Part shown: one piece after another, positions 8,201 through 17,554 of the stretch
How the letters are laid out: the number at the start of each line of letters is the position of its first letter
Position numbering within the stretch: the stretch's first letter is position 1
Source of the DNA: DASQBT01 sp963746955
GTDB taxonomy: Bacteria > Pseudomonadota > Gammaproteobacteria > Burkholderiales > Thiobacillaceae
Assembly: GCA_963746955.1 (NCBI GenBank)
Contig: CAVVDR010000017.1
Coordinates: 130,034 to 194,033, forward strand
Length of the DNA stretch: 64,000 nucleotides
Direction of reading: 5' to 3'
Notes under the pieces: model-generated
Seen by the model: the letters and a program-made list of their open reading frames with translations, nothing else
The model's database searches: none
Told to the model about the DNA's origin: nothing
Program-made: the position numbers and the translations under genes

Positions 8201-8868
8201 GAGCGGGGCGCTTCCCGGTGATCAAAGTGGCTGCTTTGGACGAAGGTGAATACCTGACGGGCCACCTTGCGCGACCATAACATTTCGGTATGGCTGACTC
8301 GCAGGCGGATGAAGTCGGCCATACCCGGCACGCGCGTTTCTGTTTCCATTACCACTCCGTCATTAGGATCGGGCAGCCGGGCGACCAGCCGGCCGAGTCC
8401 AATATTTCGACATCCCGCCAGCACGCCGAGTTCATGGTTCCCCGGCTCCGGCTCCGGGCGGGGCCCTCGCAGCCAGTCCATCAAGGAGTGTCCGAGAATC
8501 AGGCGCCCAGCCGCTGTCCTCGCGAGCGTCTCGGCCGACCTGCTCCCGCCGTAGGGGCAGCCCAGAAGCACGGTCCGGCCGCGGCGCAGTTCGGGATTCG
8601 CCGCAAGCATTTTCAAGATCACCAAGCCGCCCATGCTGTGGCCGACAAAGTGGACCAGGGGCGTCGCAAGGGAAGCGGCGAAACGTGCGAGGGCTGCAGC
8701 ATTGTCGGACAGTCCTGTGCCCATGGAAGAATAGGGGAAGACCCGCGTAGCGTAACCGCAGCGCCGCAGCCGCGCCGCAAGAATCGCCAGCGCCCAGCCT
8801 CCTACCCACAAGCCGTGAACCAGCACGATTGGCTCTGGCGGCGGAGGTCGTTTGTTTTTGTCAGCCAC
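8197..8868 (-). CDS. Alpha/beta-hydrolase (lipase/esterase-like)
   Basis: 223 residues. IVLVHGLWVGGWA near residue 14 is the oxyanion HG strand, GHSMGG at 76-81 is the nucleophile elbow (Ser78), DPNDGVV supplies the likely Asp around 165, and SHTEML near 190 the likely His. There is no signal peptide, so it is probably cytoplasmic. The family includes small lipases and PGAP1-like esterases that act on lipids or esters; the substrate cannot be told. It is coupled by a 4-bp overlap to the aminopeptidase-like gene and lies 62 bp downstream of the oxygenase gene, so it may belong to the same minus-strand unit. Confidence 0.85.
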   Translation of the reverse strand: MADKNKRPPPPEPIVLVHGLWVGGWALAILAARLRRCGYATRVFPYSSMGTGLSDNAAALARFAASLATPLVHFVGHSMGGLVILKMLAANPELRRGRTVLLGCPYGGSRSAETLARTAAGRLILGHSLMDWLRGPRPEPEPGNHELGVLAGCRNIGLGRLVARLPDPNDGVVMETETRVPGMADFIRLRVSHTEMLWSRKVARQVFTFVQSSHFDHREAPRS

Positions 8869-8930
8869 GGAGCCTCCCGCAAACAGATCAGCCGCGTGGC
8901 CTTGTCAATGCGGTTGTGATCGGGGCAACG

Positions 8931-9626
8931 CTAGCCCAACAGCATAATCGGCCGGTCCGGGAATGACAGTTGCTCGCGGTCGCGCCAGCTTGGGCGGACG
9001 TAATTGATTTCCATCAGGCGGCGCACGCCAATAATTGGGCGCTTGTCGAAGCCATGCCAAGTGTTCTTGCCTGGGATAAATATGACGGCCGAATTGAACG
9101 TTGCCGAGGAGCGGCCCACCCATTTCCGGTCGGCATCATAGATGTCGGTGCCCCAGTTCTTGGCTTCGGGTCCCAGGCACAGGTAGATCACCATGGAAAA
9201 GAGCTTCTCCGGAATGTCACAGTGCGGTTGGAGCCAGGCGCCATCGGTGTCTTGGATATATTCGATGCGCAGATAGCTGCCTTCGATGTCGGTGGCAGGA
9301 CGGGCAAGCGTTTGCGTGAACTGGCGCGCGACCTCGGGCCTTTGGAAGGCCTGGGTGAACGCGGCCACCGCGGGAAAATCCGCCTGCAACTGAGGCGTGA
9401 AGAAGGCCCGCTTCGAGTTGTTGTCGCGGAGATCGCGCACGCCGCCGCATTCGTCGATAAGCGGCGGCCGAATGGGCAGAAGCAGCACGCCGACGCACAG
9501 TTCTTCCGGCAGCGCGGCGGCGAGCGTCCAATGCGTATAGGGCTGCTCATTGCGGACCGAAGAGCGCAAGGCCTCGGTGAAATGTTCGGCGATCAGTTTG
9601 GGTTCGGGTACGCGGAGGCAATCCAT
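8931..9626 (-). CDS. 2-oxoglutarate/Fe(II)-dependent oxygenase-like protein
   Basis: 231 residues from the ATG at 9626; an upstream in-frame ATG at 9698 would overlap the preceding gene and lacks an RBS. The double-stranded beta-helix signature is visible: WLQPHCDIPEKLFSMVIYL (metal ligands His135 and Asp137), WGTDIYD, and PGKNTWHGFD (His191), with Arg202/203 as candidate 2-oxoglutarate ligand. Such enzymes couple oxidative decarboxylation of 2-oxoglutarate to hydroxylation of a substrate, and the substrate is unknown here. It follows a second, frameshifted oxygenase of the same superfamily by 40 bp. A cytoplasmic location is likely, since no signal peptide is present. Confidence 0.8.
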   Translation of the reverse strand: MDCLRVPEPKLIAEHFTEALRSSVRNEQPYTHWTLAAALPEELCVGVLLLPIRPPLIDECGGVRDLRDNNSKRAFFTPQLQADFPAVAAFTQAFQRPEVARQFTQTLARPATDIEGSYLRIEYIQDTDGAWLQPHCDIPEKLFSMVIYLCLGPEAKNWGTDIYDADRKWVGRSSATFNSAVIFIPGKNTWHGFDKRPIIGVRRLMEINYVRPSWRDREQLSFPDRPIMLLG

Positions 9627-9666
9627 TTTGCAGGCATCCTTTTCAGTTGGGGCATGTTGAGAGGTC

Positions 9667-10369
9667 CTAGGAGTTCTTGCTGTTCTGCCGCATGGCACGC
9701 GCGGTGGGGTTGTTGCGCGGCATCAATTCGATGATCTTGCGCAAGGGCGGAATCGACTTGGCCAGGGCACTCATCCTGTGGCGGAAATACTCTCGCTTCA
9801 CATAGGCTTCAGTATCACAGTAGCAAAGCTGCAGGCTCAGGCAAGGCCCTTTCTGCGGCAGGTAGCCGTGCCATGAGGCGTCGCTGACGCGGAACATCAG
9901 CATGTTGCCGAAGACCGGCGCCAGTTCGAACGCATAGTCATCGCGATCCGCGCTGCGCAGGATCCTGAGGCGGCCGCCTTCATACGGCCACTCGCGGCTG
10001 AAGCCGAGGATGACGGTGACGATCTTGTGCCTCGAATCGGGATGGGCGTAACCCTCGTCGGACTGGCCATTCAGGAGGATGACAGGTGGATTGCCGCTCA
10101 GGTCCATGTCGAACTTGCGCTCGACCAGATTGCGGAAACGCGGACTGAGCAGATCGGCAATCACCTTTTCAAATCGCCGGCCCATAGCGCAGGCTGGTCA
10201 GGTCATAGCTGCCTCGATGGGGAATGACGGGCGCGTCCGCCAGGACCGTGTCCTTGTCCAGCGCGATGGCGTGTTCGGCAAACGCGTAATCGTACGGATC
10301 ATGGCGCAGCTCGGCGCCGGCAATCGCGTGCTCGTCAAGCGCCAGAAACGGTGGAAAGCTGTTTGTCAT
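9667..10369 (-). pseudogene. 2-oxoglutarate/Fe(II) oxygenase, split by a 1-bp frameshift
   Basis: The ATG at 10369 (CCGAGGAGAAC before it) starts MTNSFPPFLALDEHAIAG and runs to SLRYGPAI-stop at 10169. The continuation lies in another frame from about 10180 to 9667: FEKVIADLLSPRF and then HPDSRHKIVTVILGF (His, Asp ligands), GRLRIL, FGNMLMFRVSDASWHGYLP (second His). Removing one A in GGCGATTTGAAAAG would give the continuous RYGPAFEKV, which matches the way this family normally reads. Restored length is about 233 residues. An ATG inside the overlap (10185) could start the second part alone, but it would lack the N-terminal strands. It may be a true mutation or an assembly error. Confidence 0.72.
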
Positions 10370-10385
10370 GTTCTCCTCGGGTTCG

Positions 10386-11585
10386 TCAGAATGAGGGGAG
10401 GGAGGGCTCGTGGTTGGCGGTGATTGCAATGCCTTCGATTTCAATCAGCCATTCCGGCCGGCAAACTGCGCCTTGCACGATGATAACCGGCAGATCGGGA
10501 TAGCGCTTGCGAAACCAGGCATCGACCGAAACAAAATCGGCCGGGTCGCGCAGATAAACAATCAGGTGCTGCATGTCCTCGAAATGCGCGTTCCCCGAGC
10601 GCAGCAGCGCGTCGACATTTTCGACTGCGCGGTCCAGTTGTTTGATCACATCGCCGATATGCAGGACTTCGCCTTGGGAATCAATGCTTGCCGTTCCCGA
10701 GATGAAATGATGCACGCGATCGGCATAGGCGATGCGCGTGCCGCGTTCGAAGGTCACGTTGTAGTCCTTGGTCGGGCAGAGACGGCTGAAGTCGTTGAGG
10801 AAGGTGCGTTGCCCGGGCGCCAGGTCGAGGTTGGAGTAGGCATCCATGGACACGACGTCGTACTGATGGGCGCACGCGCCTTCAATACCGGTGGATGCAA
10901 TGTAGAACGTGTCGCGTGTCAGGCCATGGCGGTCGAACACCAGCTTCCGGCTGTCCACCATATCCTTATAGAAGACATCCACGCCCTTCATGTAAATCCA
11001 GGTCCTGACACAGTGGTCGGCAAGCCGGCCACCCTGGCCGGTGAGTGTGCCGATCAGATCGTTGAAGATGTTGCGCGTTTGCCCGGTGGCATCGATGGAC
11101 AGGTTATGGGCGCCGCCGCACAAGCGTGTGCTCCAGAGATGGCGCAGCCCGTTCTTCCTTACCAAGACATGTCTGGCCGACAGCCGTTCTTTCACGAGTT
11201 GGTTCGGGCTTTCAATGTGATACGCGAGCAAGGCGACCTTCGAGGCAGGCAAGGGCTGTTGTTGCACGATCGAGACCGCGACCGGATTGTCCGGCGTGTC
11301 GCGCACCAGATCGGTTTCACGCACCATGGCGGCCTGGTTGACCGCGTCACTGAGAAAGACGCGCCTGAATATCGCGGTTTCGGGGACGAGGTCCAGGGTT
11401 CTCAATGCTGCCGCATAGCGCTCCCGGACGAGGCCGACCTGCTGTTCCAGGCCAAGCATATGAGGAACCTGCACGGAGATGAAGTGCTCCGATCCTCCCT
11501 CTGCGCCGTGAAAGCTCTTGTGGGCAATGCCGCTGCTGTCATCCGTGGCCTGAACAGGGGTGTTGCTGCGTTCAGTCAGGCTCAT
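10386..11585 (-). CDS. Double-domain RidA/YjgF-fold protein, chorismatase-like
   Basis: 399 residues from the ATG at 11585; the RBS is weak and a GTG at 11597 is an alternative. Two RidA/YjgF-like halves are visible: N-terminal ~35-150 and C-terminal ~260-395, the latter with HHFISGTASIDSQGEVLHIGD, ENVDALL, MQHLIVYLRDPADF and the RidA-like end RPEWLIEIEGIAI. The layout resembles the FkbO/Hyg5/XanB2 chorismatases, in which a pseudo-RidA half joins a catalytic half, but I cannot place the chorismate-binding residues. If it is a chorismatase, the nearby DAHP synthase would feed it. The frameshifted oxygenase gene starts 17 bp downstream, so they are probably one operon. Confidence 0.6.
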   Translation of the reverse strand: MSLTERSNTPVQATDDSSGIAHKSFHGAEGGSEHFISVQVPHMLGLEQQVGLVRERYAAALRTLDLVPETAIFRRVFLSDAVNQAAMVRETDLVRDTPDNPVAVSIVQQQPLPASKVALLAYHIESPNQLVKERLSARHVLVRKNGLRHLWSTRLCGGAHNLSIDATGQTRNIFNDLIGTLTGQGGRLADHCVRTWIYMKGVDVFYKDMVDSRKLVFDRHGLTRDTFYIASTGIEGACAHQYDVVSMDAYSNLDLAPGQRTFLNDFSRLCPTKDYNVTFERGTRIAYADRVHHFISGTASIDSQGEVLHIGDVIKQLDRAVENVDALLRSGNAHFEDMQHLIVYLRDPADFVSVDAWFRKRYPDLPVIIVQGAVCRPEWLIEIEGIAITANHEPSLPSF

Positions 11586-11766
11586 GATCGAACACACCCG
11601 CGAAGCGGGGGACAGGGTGGAAGGCTCATGCAGGACTCATTCCGGGAATTGGCAAGTGTCTATGAGAGACAAGACCATCTTTCATCCAAATGAACATAGC
11701 AACGGATTGTCCAACTGTGCCTTGATCGGCGCGCCCGAACAACCATGGCCCTGAAGATGCGCCGCT

Positions 11767-12423
11767 TCATATCTGGCGGCGGCTGCGGTCTGCCCACACC
11801 GCGGCTTCCACGCGCGAACGCAGATTCAGCTTCTTGAGCAGATGTTTGACATGAACCTTGACCGTGCCCTCGGCAATATTCAGTTCCCGTGCGATCAGCT
11901 TGTTGCTCTTGCCGTCCACGATGTGCTCCAGGATCCTGCTTTCCTGGTCCGTCAGTCCGGCTTCTTCCACGCTTTTCGCGCGGGGTTTGTCGCGCAGCGA
12001 GGAGGCGAGCAACTGGGTCAGCCGGTCGGTGATGGCAATCCTGCCGCGCGCCGCGTCGCTCAGGTGCGCCATCAGGTCCTCGGGCTCCATGTCCTTCAGC
12101 AGATACCCGTCAGCGCCCGCCTGCAGCGCCGCGACCAGATCTTCCGCCTGGTCCGACACAGTCAGCATGATGACCCGCGAATCCAGGCCGGCATCCTTGA
12201 TCGCCTTCAGGACTTCCACCCCGCTCATTTCTTTCATGTTCAGGTCGAGCAGGATCATATCCGGCTTGAGGGCATGGGCCAGTTTTATTCCTTCGTCGCC
12301 GCTCGACGCCTCGCCAACGAAATTGAATTCGGGCGTGGCCTGCAGAAGCTGGATCACGCCCTTGCGGAACAGAGGATGATCGTCAACCACGAGTATGGTC
12401 TGAACGTCTGGTTCCGGATTCAT
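11767..12423 (-). CDS. narL: Nitrate/nitrite response regulator NarL
   Basis: 218 residues. The receiver domain (~8-125) has Asp14/Asp15, phospho-acceptor Asp60 in MILLDLNM and the GADGYLLKDMEPEDL signature of NarL/FixJ regulators. The C-terminal LuxR-type helix-turn-helix (~150-212) reads LTDQESRILEHIVDGKSNKLIARELN followed by EGTVKVHVKHLLKKL. It binds DNA after phosphorylation by NarX and controls respiratory nitrate genes. Its start overlaps narX by 4 bp. A palindrome at 14484-14501, in front of narK1, is a candidate target. Confidence 0.93.
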   Translation of the reverse strand: MNPEPDVQTILVVDDHPLFRKGVIQLLQATPEFNFVGEASSGDEGIKLAHALKPDMILLDLNMKEMSGVEVLKAIKDAGLDSRVIMLTVSDQAEDLVAALQAGADGYLLKDMEPEDLMAHLSDAARGRIAITDRLTQLLASSLRDKPRAKSVEEAGLTDQESRILEHIVDGKSNKLIARELNIAEGTVKVHVKHLLKKLNLRSRVEAAVWADRSRRQI

Positions 12424-14351
12424 GTCGTGAGTGGAGAGTGGGAAGGAATGGAGCGCTGATTCCCCGGCATGAAGTGCAGGGTGACGCGGGTGCCCGAGGT
12501 GGCAGGTTGCTCCACCGCCACGGTGCCGCCCAGGTTTTTCGCCCGCTCTTCCATGATGGTCATACCGTAATGATGGATCCCCGCGGACTTACGAATGCCG
12601 ATGCCGTCGTCCTCGATAATGGCACAAACCGAGCCATCGCTGCCACATTCCACGCTTACCCGCGCATGCCTGGCCTTGGCATGGTTGAGCACATTGGACA
12701 GGGCCTCGCGCACAATCTGCAGGGTGTGGATTTCCTCGTTGGCGGAAAGTGAACAGCCCGCCAAATGCGCCTCCAGGGCAATCGGAAGATCGCCCCGGCT
12801 GGAAAACTCCGCCACCGTGGTTTGCAGCGCGGTGGCCAGGCCTTCTCCTTCGATACGCAGGCGGAAGGTGCTGAGCAGTTCCCTGAGCTGACGATAGGCG
12901 CTGTTAAGTCCTTCACGCAATTCGCCCAAAACCTGGGAAGCTTCATCCCCCCTGCGTTGCAGATCCACCAGTGGCTTCAAGCGGCTGACCTGTATCTTCA
13001 TGTAGGCCAGCGACTGCGCCAGGGAGTCATGCAACTCGCGCGCAAGGGCCGCGCGCTCCTCCAGCAGAGACACGCGCCGGCTTTGCTCGCTGCGCCGAGC
13101 GGTGCCAATGGCAATGCCGATATGGCGCGACAGCGCTTCCAGCAACTGGGTCTGCCAGGTCTCCAGCTTCTTCCCGCGTGGCATCTCCAGTTGCAGTACC
13201 CCATAGCTGGTCTCGGTATCTTTGAGCGGCAGCGACAGCACTTGGCGGCCATCCCGAAGCGCATGCACTGCCAGGGATTTATTGGCCAGGCATTCGGCGC
13301 AGCTCAGCAGCCCGCACATGTCAATGTCGCCGCGGGCGGAGTCCAGCGTTGATGCGATCACCCTGGCGCGCTCATCGCCTGCTTCCACCAGACACGCCTG
13401 TCCATGGCCCACGCCGAGGACGTTTTCCAGATCCTTGAGCAAAATGGCATAAGTATCGGAGGCCACCGGGCCGTTGTATAGCCGCGCGATGGAATGATAG
13501 AGCAATTCCAGCGAGCGGTTGGCGACAATGAGTTCGGCAGTCTTTTCTTCTACCCGCGCTTCCAGATTCTGATACAGCTTGGAGAGGTCTTCCGCCATTA
13601 GATTGAAGGCCAGGCCAAGTCGTCCGATTTCGTCTTCTCCAGTCACATTGGTGCGCATGGCGAGATTGCCCTGGCGAAACTGGTCGGTCAGCCCAAGCAG
13701 GCCGCGCAGGGGGTGGACAAGGATGTTGTTGACCAGATAAATGGAGAGGGCTACCAGGAGAATGGTGCCGATGACCGCTGCCCCAAGGATAACGCGCATT
13801 ACGAGGATTTTCGCTTCGGCGGCGTCTTCGATCTGTTTGACCAGATCATTGATGCGGGAGACGAATTCAGGGATTTCGTCGAGCACTGCCGCATCTGTGA
13901 TCGTCGCGTGCGACGTGACCGGCAGTTTGACCAGGCCGGGCCTGATCTGCGTGCGCCAGCTTGCTTCTATTTGCCGGTAGGTCTGCCTTAGCGGGGCAGT
14001 CTCGTCGTCCGGCAGGACCGACAGGATGGAACTGGACTTCAGGTCGCTGTCAAACCTGGCGACGGCCTTTTGCAGGTTTTCGGAGGATTCCGATTGTCCT
14101 TCCTGCAGGATACGTTGATAGATGGAAGCCATGCGCCAGCTTTGCATCCGCAGGCTGCCTGCCACGTTAATGGCTTTGCCGCTGCCTTGCGTGGTTTCCG
14201 CCACTAGCCACGAGGTGGACATGCTGACCACCGCCAGCATGGTGATCGCGCCAATCATGCCACCCAGCCGCAACAGCAGGGAGTTCTGCAGTCTCTTCCA
14301 TTCAAAACGGCTCAATTGATTTCCCCAGGCAAAGAAAGCAGAACTTTCCAC
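12420..14351 (-). CDS. narX: Nitrate/nitrite sensor histidine kinase NarX
   Basis: 643 residues. Transmembrane helices lie at about 27-50 and 180-208 around a periplasmic sensor. The nitrate-binding P-box follows TM1 (GSGKAINVAGSLRMQSWRM, about 56-73). A HAMP segment, a coiled linker and a central GAF-like module with LSCAECLA come next. The HisKA_3 box ARELHDSLAQSLA places the phospho-acceptor at His441. The HATPase region near the end contains EDDGIG and GMTIMEERAKNLGG. It phosphorylates NarL in response to nitrate. It diverges from narK1, sharing a 254-bp upstream region. Confidence 0.93.
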   Translation of the reverse strand: MESSAFFAWGNQLSRFEWKRLQNSLLLRLGGMIGAITMLAVVSMSTSWLVAETTQGSGKAINVAGSLRMQSWRMASIYQRILQEGQSESSENLQKAVARFDSDLKSSSILSVLPDDETAPLRQTYRQIEASWRTQIRPGLVKLPVTSHATITDAAVLDEIPEFVSRINDLVKQIEDAAEAKILVMRVILGAAVIGTILLVALSIYLVNNILVHPLRGLLGLTDQFRQGNLAMRTNVTGEDEIGRLGLAFNLMAEDLSKLYQNLEARVEEKTAELIVANRSLELLYHSIARLYNGPVASDTYAILLKDLENVLGVGHGQACLVEAGDERARVIASTLDSARGDIDMCGLLSCAECLANKSLAVHALRDGRQVLSLPLKDTETSYGVLQLEMPRGKKLETWQTQLLEALSRHIGIAIGTARRSEQSRRVSLLEERAALARELHDSLAQSLAYMKIQVSRLKPLVDLQRRGDEASQVLGELREGLNSAYRQLRELLSTFRLRIEGEGLATALQTTVAEFSSRGDLPIALEAHLAGCSLSANEEIHTLQIVREALSNVLNHAKARHARVSVECGSDGSVCAIIEDDGIGIRKSAGIHHYGMTIMEERAKNLGGTVAVEQPATSGTRVTLHFMPGNQRSIPSHSPLTT

Positions 14352-14483
14352 CCTTCAAGCGTAATACATCCTTTCTCCAGCCTGCGGGTAAAAGGGGGTA
14401 CCTCTTCCTCGCGAACGGCCCAAAGCCAGGCGGGTACGCTAAAAAAAACATAATACAAAACAACACGTTTTCAAATGCCACTC

Positions 14484-14501
14484 ATACCACCAACGTGGTA
14501 T
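14484..14501. promoter_or_regulatory. Candidate NarL-type 7-2-7 palindrome
   Basis: A perfect inverted repeat, ATACCAC CAAC GTGGTAT, which can also be read as heptamers TACCACC and CGTGGTA with a 2-bp spacer. That is the geometry of NarL/NarP sites (known consensus TACYYMT-N2-AKRRGTA), with two mismatches per half. It lies in the narX-narK1 divergent region, about 105 bp before narK1. Assignment to NarL rests on geometry and location only. Confidence 0.45.
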
Positions 14502-14605
14502 CCAGCCTGCTTTCCGCGTCCCGCCACCCACTGGAAACAGTCTGTTCAACAGCGTAAAAAGCACACTGTAATCTTTTTATCCGATTCGATCTGGTTACGG
14601 AGTGG

Positions 14606-15874
14606 ATGATGGCAACGCAGCATTACAAGGCATGGTCGGTCGTCATCATGAGCACGCTGTCGTTCACGGTATGTTTCATGATCTGGATGATGTTCGCCGT
14701 CATCGGCGTTCCGATCAAACAACAACTGGGTTTGAACGAAACCGAGTTCGGCATCCTGATTGCGACGCCGGTTTTGACCGGGTCTCTGGCTCGTGTCCCA
14801 CTGGGGATGTGGACGGATAAATTCGGCGGGCGCGTCGTGTTCCTCATTCTGATGCTTTCCACCGTCATCCCGATCTGGATGATCTCGCAGGCAACTCAAT
14901 TCTGGCATTTCCTGCTGACCGGGCTGTTCGTCGGCGTGGCTGGCGGCTCCTTCACCGTTGGCATTGCCTATTGTGCGCGATGGTTTCCCAAGAAACGGCA
15001 GGGGACGGCGATGGGTATCTTTGGCGCCGGGAACACGGGGGCCGCGCTCACCAAGCTTCTGGCACCCATCATCGTGGTGGGGTACGGCTGGACGATGGTA
15101 CCCAAGGTTTATGCGGTGTTGATGCTGGTGACAGCCATCGTGTTCTGGTTCTTCACCTACAGCGAGCCCGGGCACAAGGTGGGTAAGTCCGTAACCATCC
15201 GTGAACAGCTTGCCGCGTTCAGGGACCCGAAGGTGTGGCGTTACAGCCAGTATTACTCCATCGTGTTCGGCGGCTACGTCGCGCTGGCATTGTGGATGAC
15301 CAAGTACTACATCAGCGAATACGGCTTTGACCTAAGGACCGCCGCGTTGCTGGCTGCCGCCTTCAGCATCCCGGGCGGGCTGCTGCGGGCAGTCGGGGGC
15401 TATTTCTCCGACAAGTTCGGTGCGCATACCATGACATGGTGGGTGCTGTGGATTTCACTGGTATGCCTGTTCTTCCTTTCCTACCCTCAGAGCGACATCA
15501 CAATCCTCACGGTGAAAGGCCCGTTGACGCTGCATTTCGGCCTGAATGCGACCGTGTTCACCATCATCATGTTCGCCCTGGGCATCGTCTTTGCGCTCGG
15601 CAAGGCCTCGGTCTTCAAGTACATCTCTGATGACTACCCTCACAACATCGGCGTGATTTCCGGGGTGGTCGGGCTTGCCGGCGGCTTGGGCGGGTTCCTG
15701 ATGCCGATCATGTTCGGCGCGCTGGTAGATCTGACCGGCATCCGCTCCTCCGCGTTCATGTTGATGTTCGGCATCGTGTGGGTCTCCTTGATGTGGATGT
15801 ACTGGACGGAAGTGCGCCCGATGGATGCGGCCCGGGAACTGAAGCGGGCGCAGATTGCGGACGTGATGGAGTAA
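14606..15874 (+). CDS. narK1: Nitrate transporter NarK1 (MFS)
   Basis: 422 residues with about 12 membrane helices; the short NarK form, usually a nitrate/proton symporter. Family features include LGLNETEFGIL, PLGMWTDKFGGR in the loop 2-3 region, VGIAYCARWFPKKRQGTAMGIFGAGNTG (first nitrate signature) and SGVVGLAGGLGGFLMP (second signature). The start (ATGATGGCA) follows ACGGAG. It is first in the narK1K2GHJI run; narK2 starts 55 bp later. Confidence 0.93.
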   Translation: MMATQHYKAWSVVIMSTLSFTVCFMIWMMFAVIGVPIKQQLGLNETEFGILIATPVLTGSLARVPLGMWTDKFGGRVVFLILMLSTVIPIWMISQATQFWHFLLTGLFVGVAGGSFTVGIAYCARWFPKKRQGTAMGIFGAGNTGAALTKLLAPIIVVGYGWTMVPKVYAVLMLVTAIVFWFFTYSEPGHKVGKSVTIREQLAAFRDPKVWRYSQYYSIVFGGYVALALWMTKYYISEYGFDLRTAALLAAAFSIPGGLLRAVGGYFSDKFGAHTMTWWVLWISLVCLFFLSYPQSDITILTVKGPLTLHFGLNATVFTIIMFALGIVFALGKASVFKYISDDYPHNIGVISGVVGLAGGLGGFLMPIMFGALVDLTGIRSSAFMLMFGIVWVSLMWMYWTEVRPMDAARELKRAQIADVME

Positions 15875-15929
15875 CGAGCGGGCTGGGCAAAGCATGGCTC
15901 AGGTGGTCAATTTTACGAGGGATACAACG

Positions 15930-17540
15930 ATGTCTATCAACGTCGACGAATGGAACCCGGAGGATCCTGCGTTCTGGGAATCCACCGGCAAGCGGATCGC
16001 CTACCGCAACCTCTGGATTTCGGTGCCCAGTCTGCTGTGCGGTTTCGCCGTCTGGATGATGTGGGGAATCATTGCCGTGCAGATGCTCAACCTGGGCTTT
16101 CCGTTTACTCAGGGTCAACTGTTTACGCTCACCGCGATTTCCGGCCTGGCCGGGGCGACGATGCGGATCCCTTCCTCGTTCTTCATCCGCCTGGCAGGTG
16201 GACGTAATGTCATCTTCCTCACCACCGCCATGTTGTTGGCTCCGGCCATCGGTACCGGCATCGTTTTGCAACACAAGGACTGGCCGCTGTGGGCATTCCA
16301 GCTCATGGCCTTATGGTCCGGCGTCGGCGGCGGCAATTTTGCCAGCTCGATGAGCAACATCAGCACCTTCTTCCCCAAGCGGCTGCAAGGCACGGCGCTG
16401 GGCATCAATGCCGGGCTGGGCAACTTCGGCGTGACCAGCATGCAGATTCTGATCCCGCTGCTCATGACCGTGGGCATATTCGGCGCGCTGGGTGGGGATT
16501 CAATGACCCTGGTCAAGGACAGCGGCTGGATCTTCGGCAAGATTCACGCGGGCACACCCACCTTTATCCAGAACGCGGGCTTCGCCTGGGTGCTGTCGCT
16601 GGTGCCGCTGGCGATCATCGCCTGGTTCGGCATGAACAATCTGAAGCCGGTTTCACCCGACATCGGCAGCACCCTGATGGCGTTCATCAAAGTCACCTGG
16701 CTCTTTACCCTGAGCTTCCTTCCCGCCGGCGTTGGGCTGTACCTGTATCTGCCGGCACCCACAGGGCTGGGGCTGCTCAACATGTGGGTGGCGATGCCGC
16801 TCATCATCGCCAGTACCCTGCTGGTGATGAAGCTGGCCGCGTTTGGCGCCATGAAGGAAAACATCGCCAAACAGTTCGCCATTTTCAACAACAAGCACAC
16901 CTGGTCGATGACGGCGCTCTACCTCGTCACCTTCGGCTCCTTCATCGGTTTTTCCATGGCGCTGCCGCTGTCCATCACGGTCATTTTCGGCGACAGCCAC
17001 ATCCTTGACGCCGCTACCGGGGTCTGGAAGCACGTCAAGAACCCCCACGGACCGTCTGCGCTTACCTATGCGTGGATCGGGCCTTTCGTCGGCGCGTTGA
17101 TCCGCCCCGTTGGGGGCTGGATTGCCGACAAGGTCGGGGGGTCCATCGTCACCCAAATCATTTCCGTGGTGATGGTGGCGGCTTCCGCCTATGCCGGCTA
17201 TCTGATGATGCAGGCCTATCACTCGGCCACGCCGGAGATCTATTTCTCCCAGTTCCTGATCACATTCGTGGTGCTGTTTGCTGCCACCGGTATTGGCAAT
17301 GGCTCCACCTTCCGCACCGTCGGGGTGATCTTCGACCGCGTGCAGGCCGGCCCGGTGCTGGGCTGGACTTCGGCAGTGGCAGCTTACGGTTCATTCATCG
17401 CTCCGGAGGTGATAAAGGGCCAGATCAAGGCCGGCACCCCGGAATATGCGATGTACGGCTTCGCCATGTTTTACGCCATATGCCTGGTACTGAACTGGTG
17501 GTTTTACCTGCGCAAGGGTTCCCAGATTCGGAATCCGTAG
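15930..17540 (+). CDS. narK2: Nitrate/nitrite antiporter NarK2 (MFS)
   Basis: 536 residues from the ATG at 15930, which follows ACGAGGGATACA; an in-frame ATG at 15894 is possible but its RBS is poorer. Known NarK2 proteins exchange nitrate for nitrite. Seen: MWGIIAVQMLNLGFPF, the nitrate signatures GVGGGNFASSMSNIS and ALGINAGLGNFGV, a longer central loop than NarK1, and GPFVGALIRPVGGWIADKVGG. It ends before two GC-rich hairpins and narG. Two different narK genes ahead of narG is a common denitrifier arrangement. Confidence 0.92.
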   Translation: MSINVDEWNPEDPAFWESTGKRIAYRNLWISVPSLLCGFAVWMMWGIIAVQMLNLGFPFTQGQLFTLTAISGLAGATMRIPSSFFIRLAGGRNVIFLTTAMLLAPAIGTGIVLQHKDWPLWAFQLMALWSGVGGGNFASSMSNISTFFPKRLQGTALGINAGLGNFGVTSMQILIPLLMTVGIFGALGGDSMTLVKDSGWIFGKIHAGTPTFIQNAGFAWVLSLVPLAIIAWFGMNNLKPVSPDIGSTLMAFIKVTWLFTLSFLPAGVGLYLYLPAPTGLGLLNMWVAMPLIIASTLLVMKLAAFGAMKENIAKQFAIFNNKHTWSMTALYLVTFGSFIGFSMALPLSITVIFGDSHILDAATGVWKHVKNPHGPSALTYAWIGPFVGALIRPVGGWIADKVGGSIVTQIISVVMVAASAYAGYLMMQAYHSATPEIYFSQFLITFVVLFAATGIGNGSTFRTVGVIFDRVQAGPVLGWTSAVAAYGSFIAPEVIKGQIKAGTPEYAMYGFAMFYAICLVLNWWFYLRKGSQIRNP

Positions 17541-17554
17541 GGACCCGCAAACGC

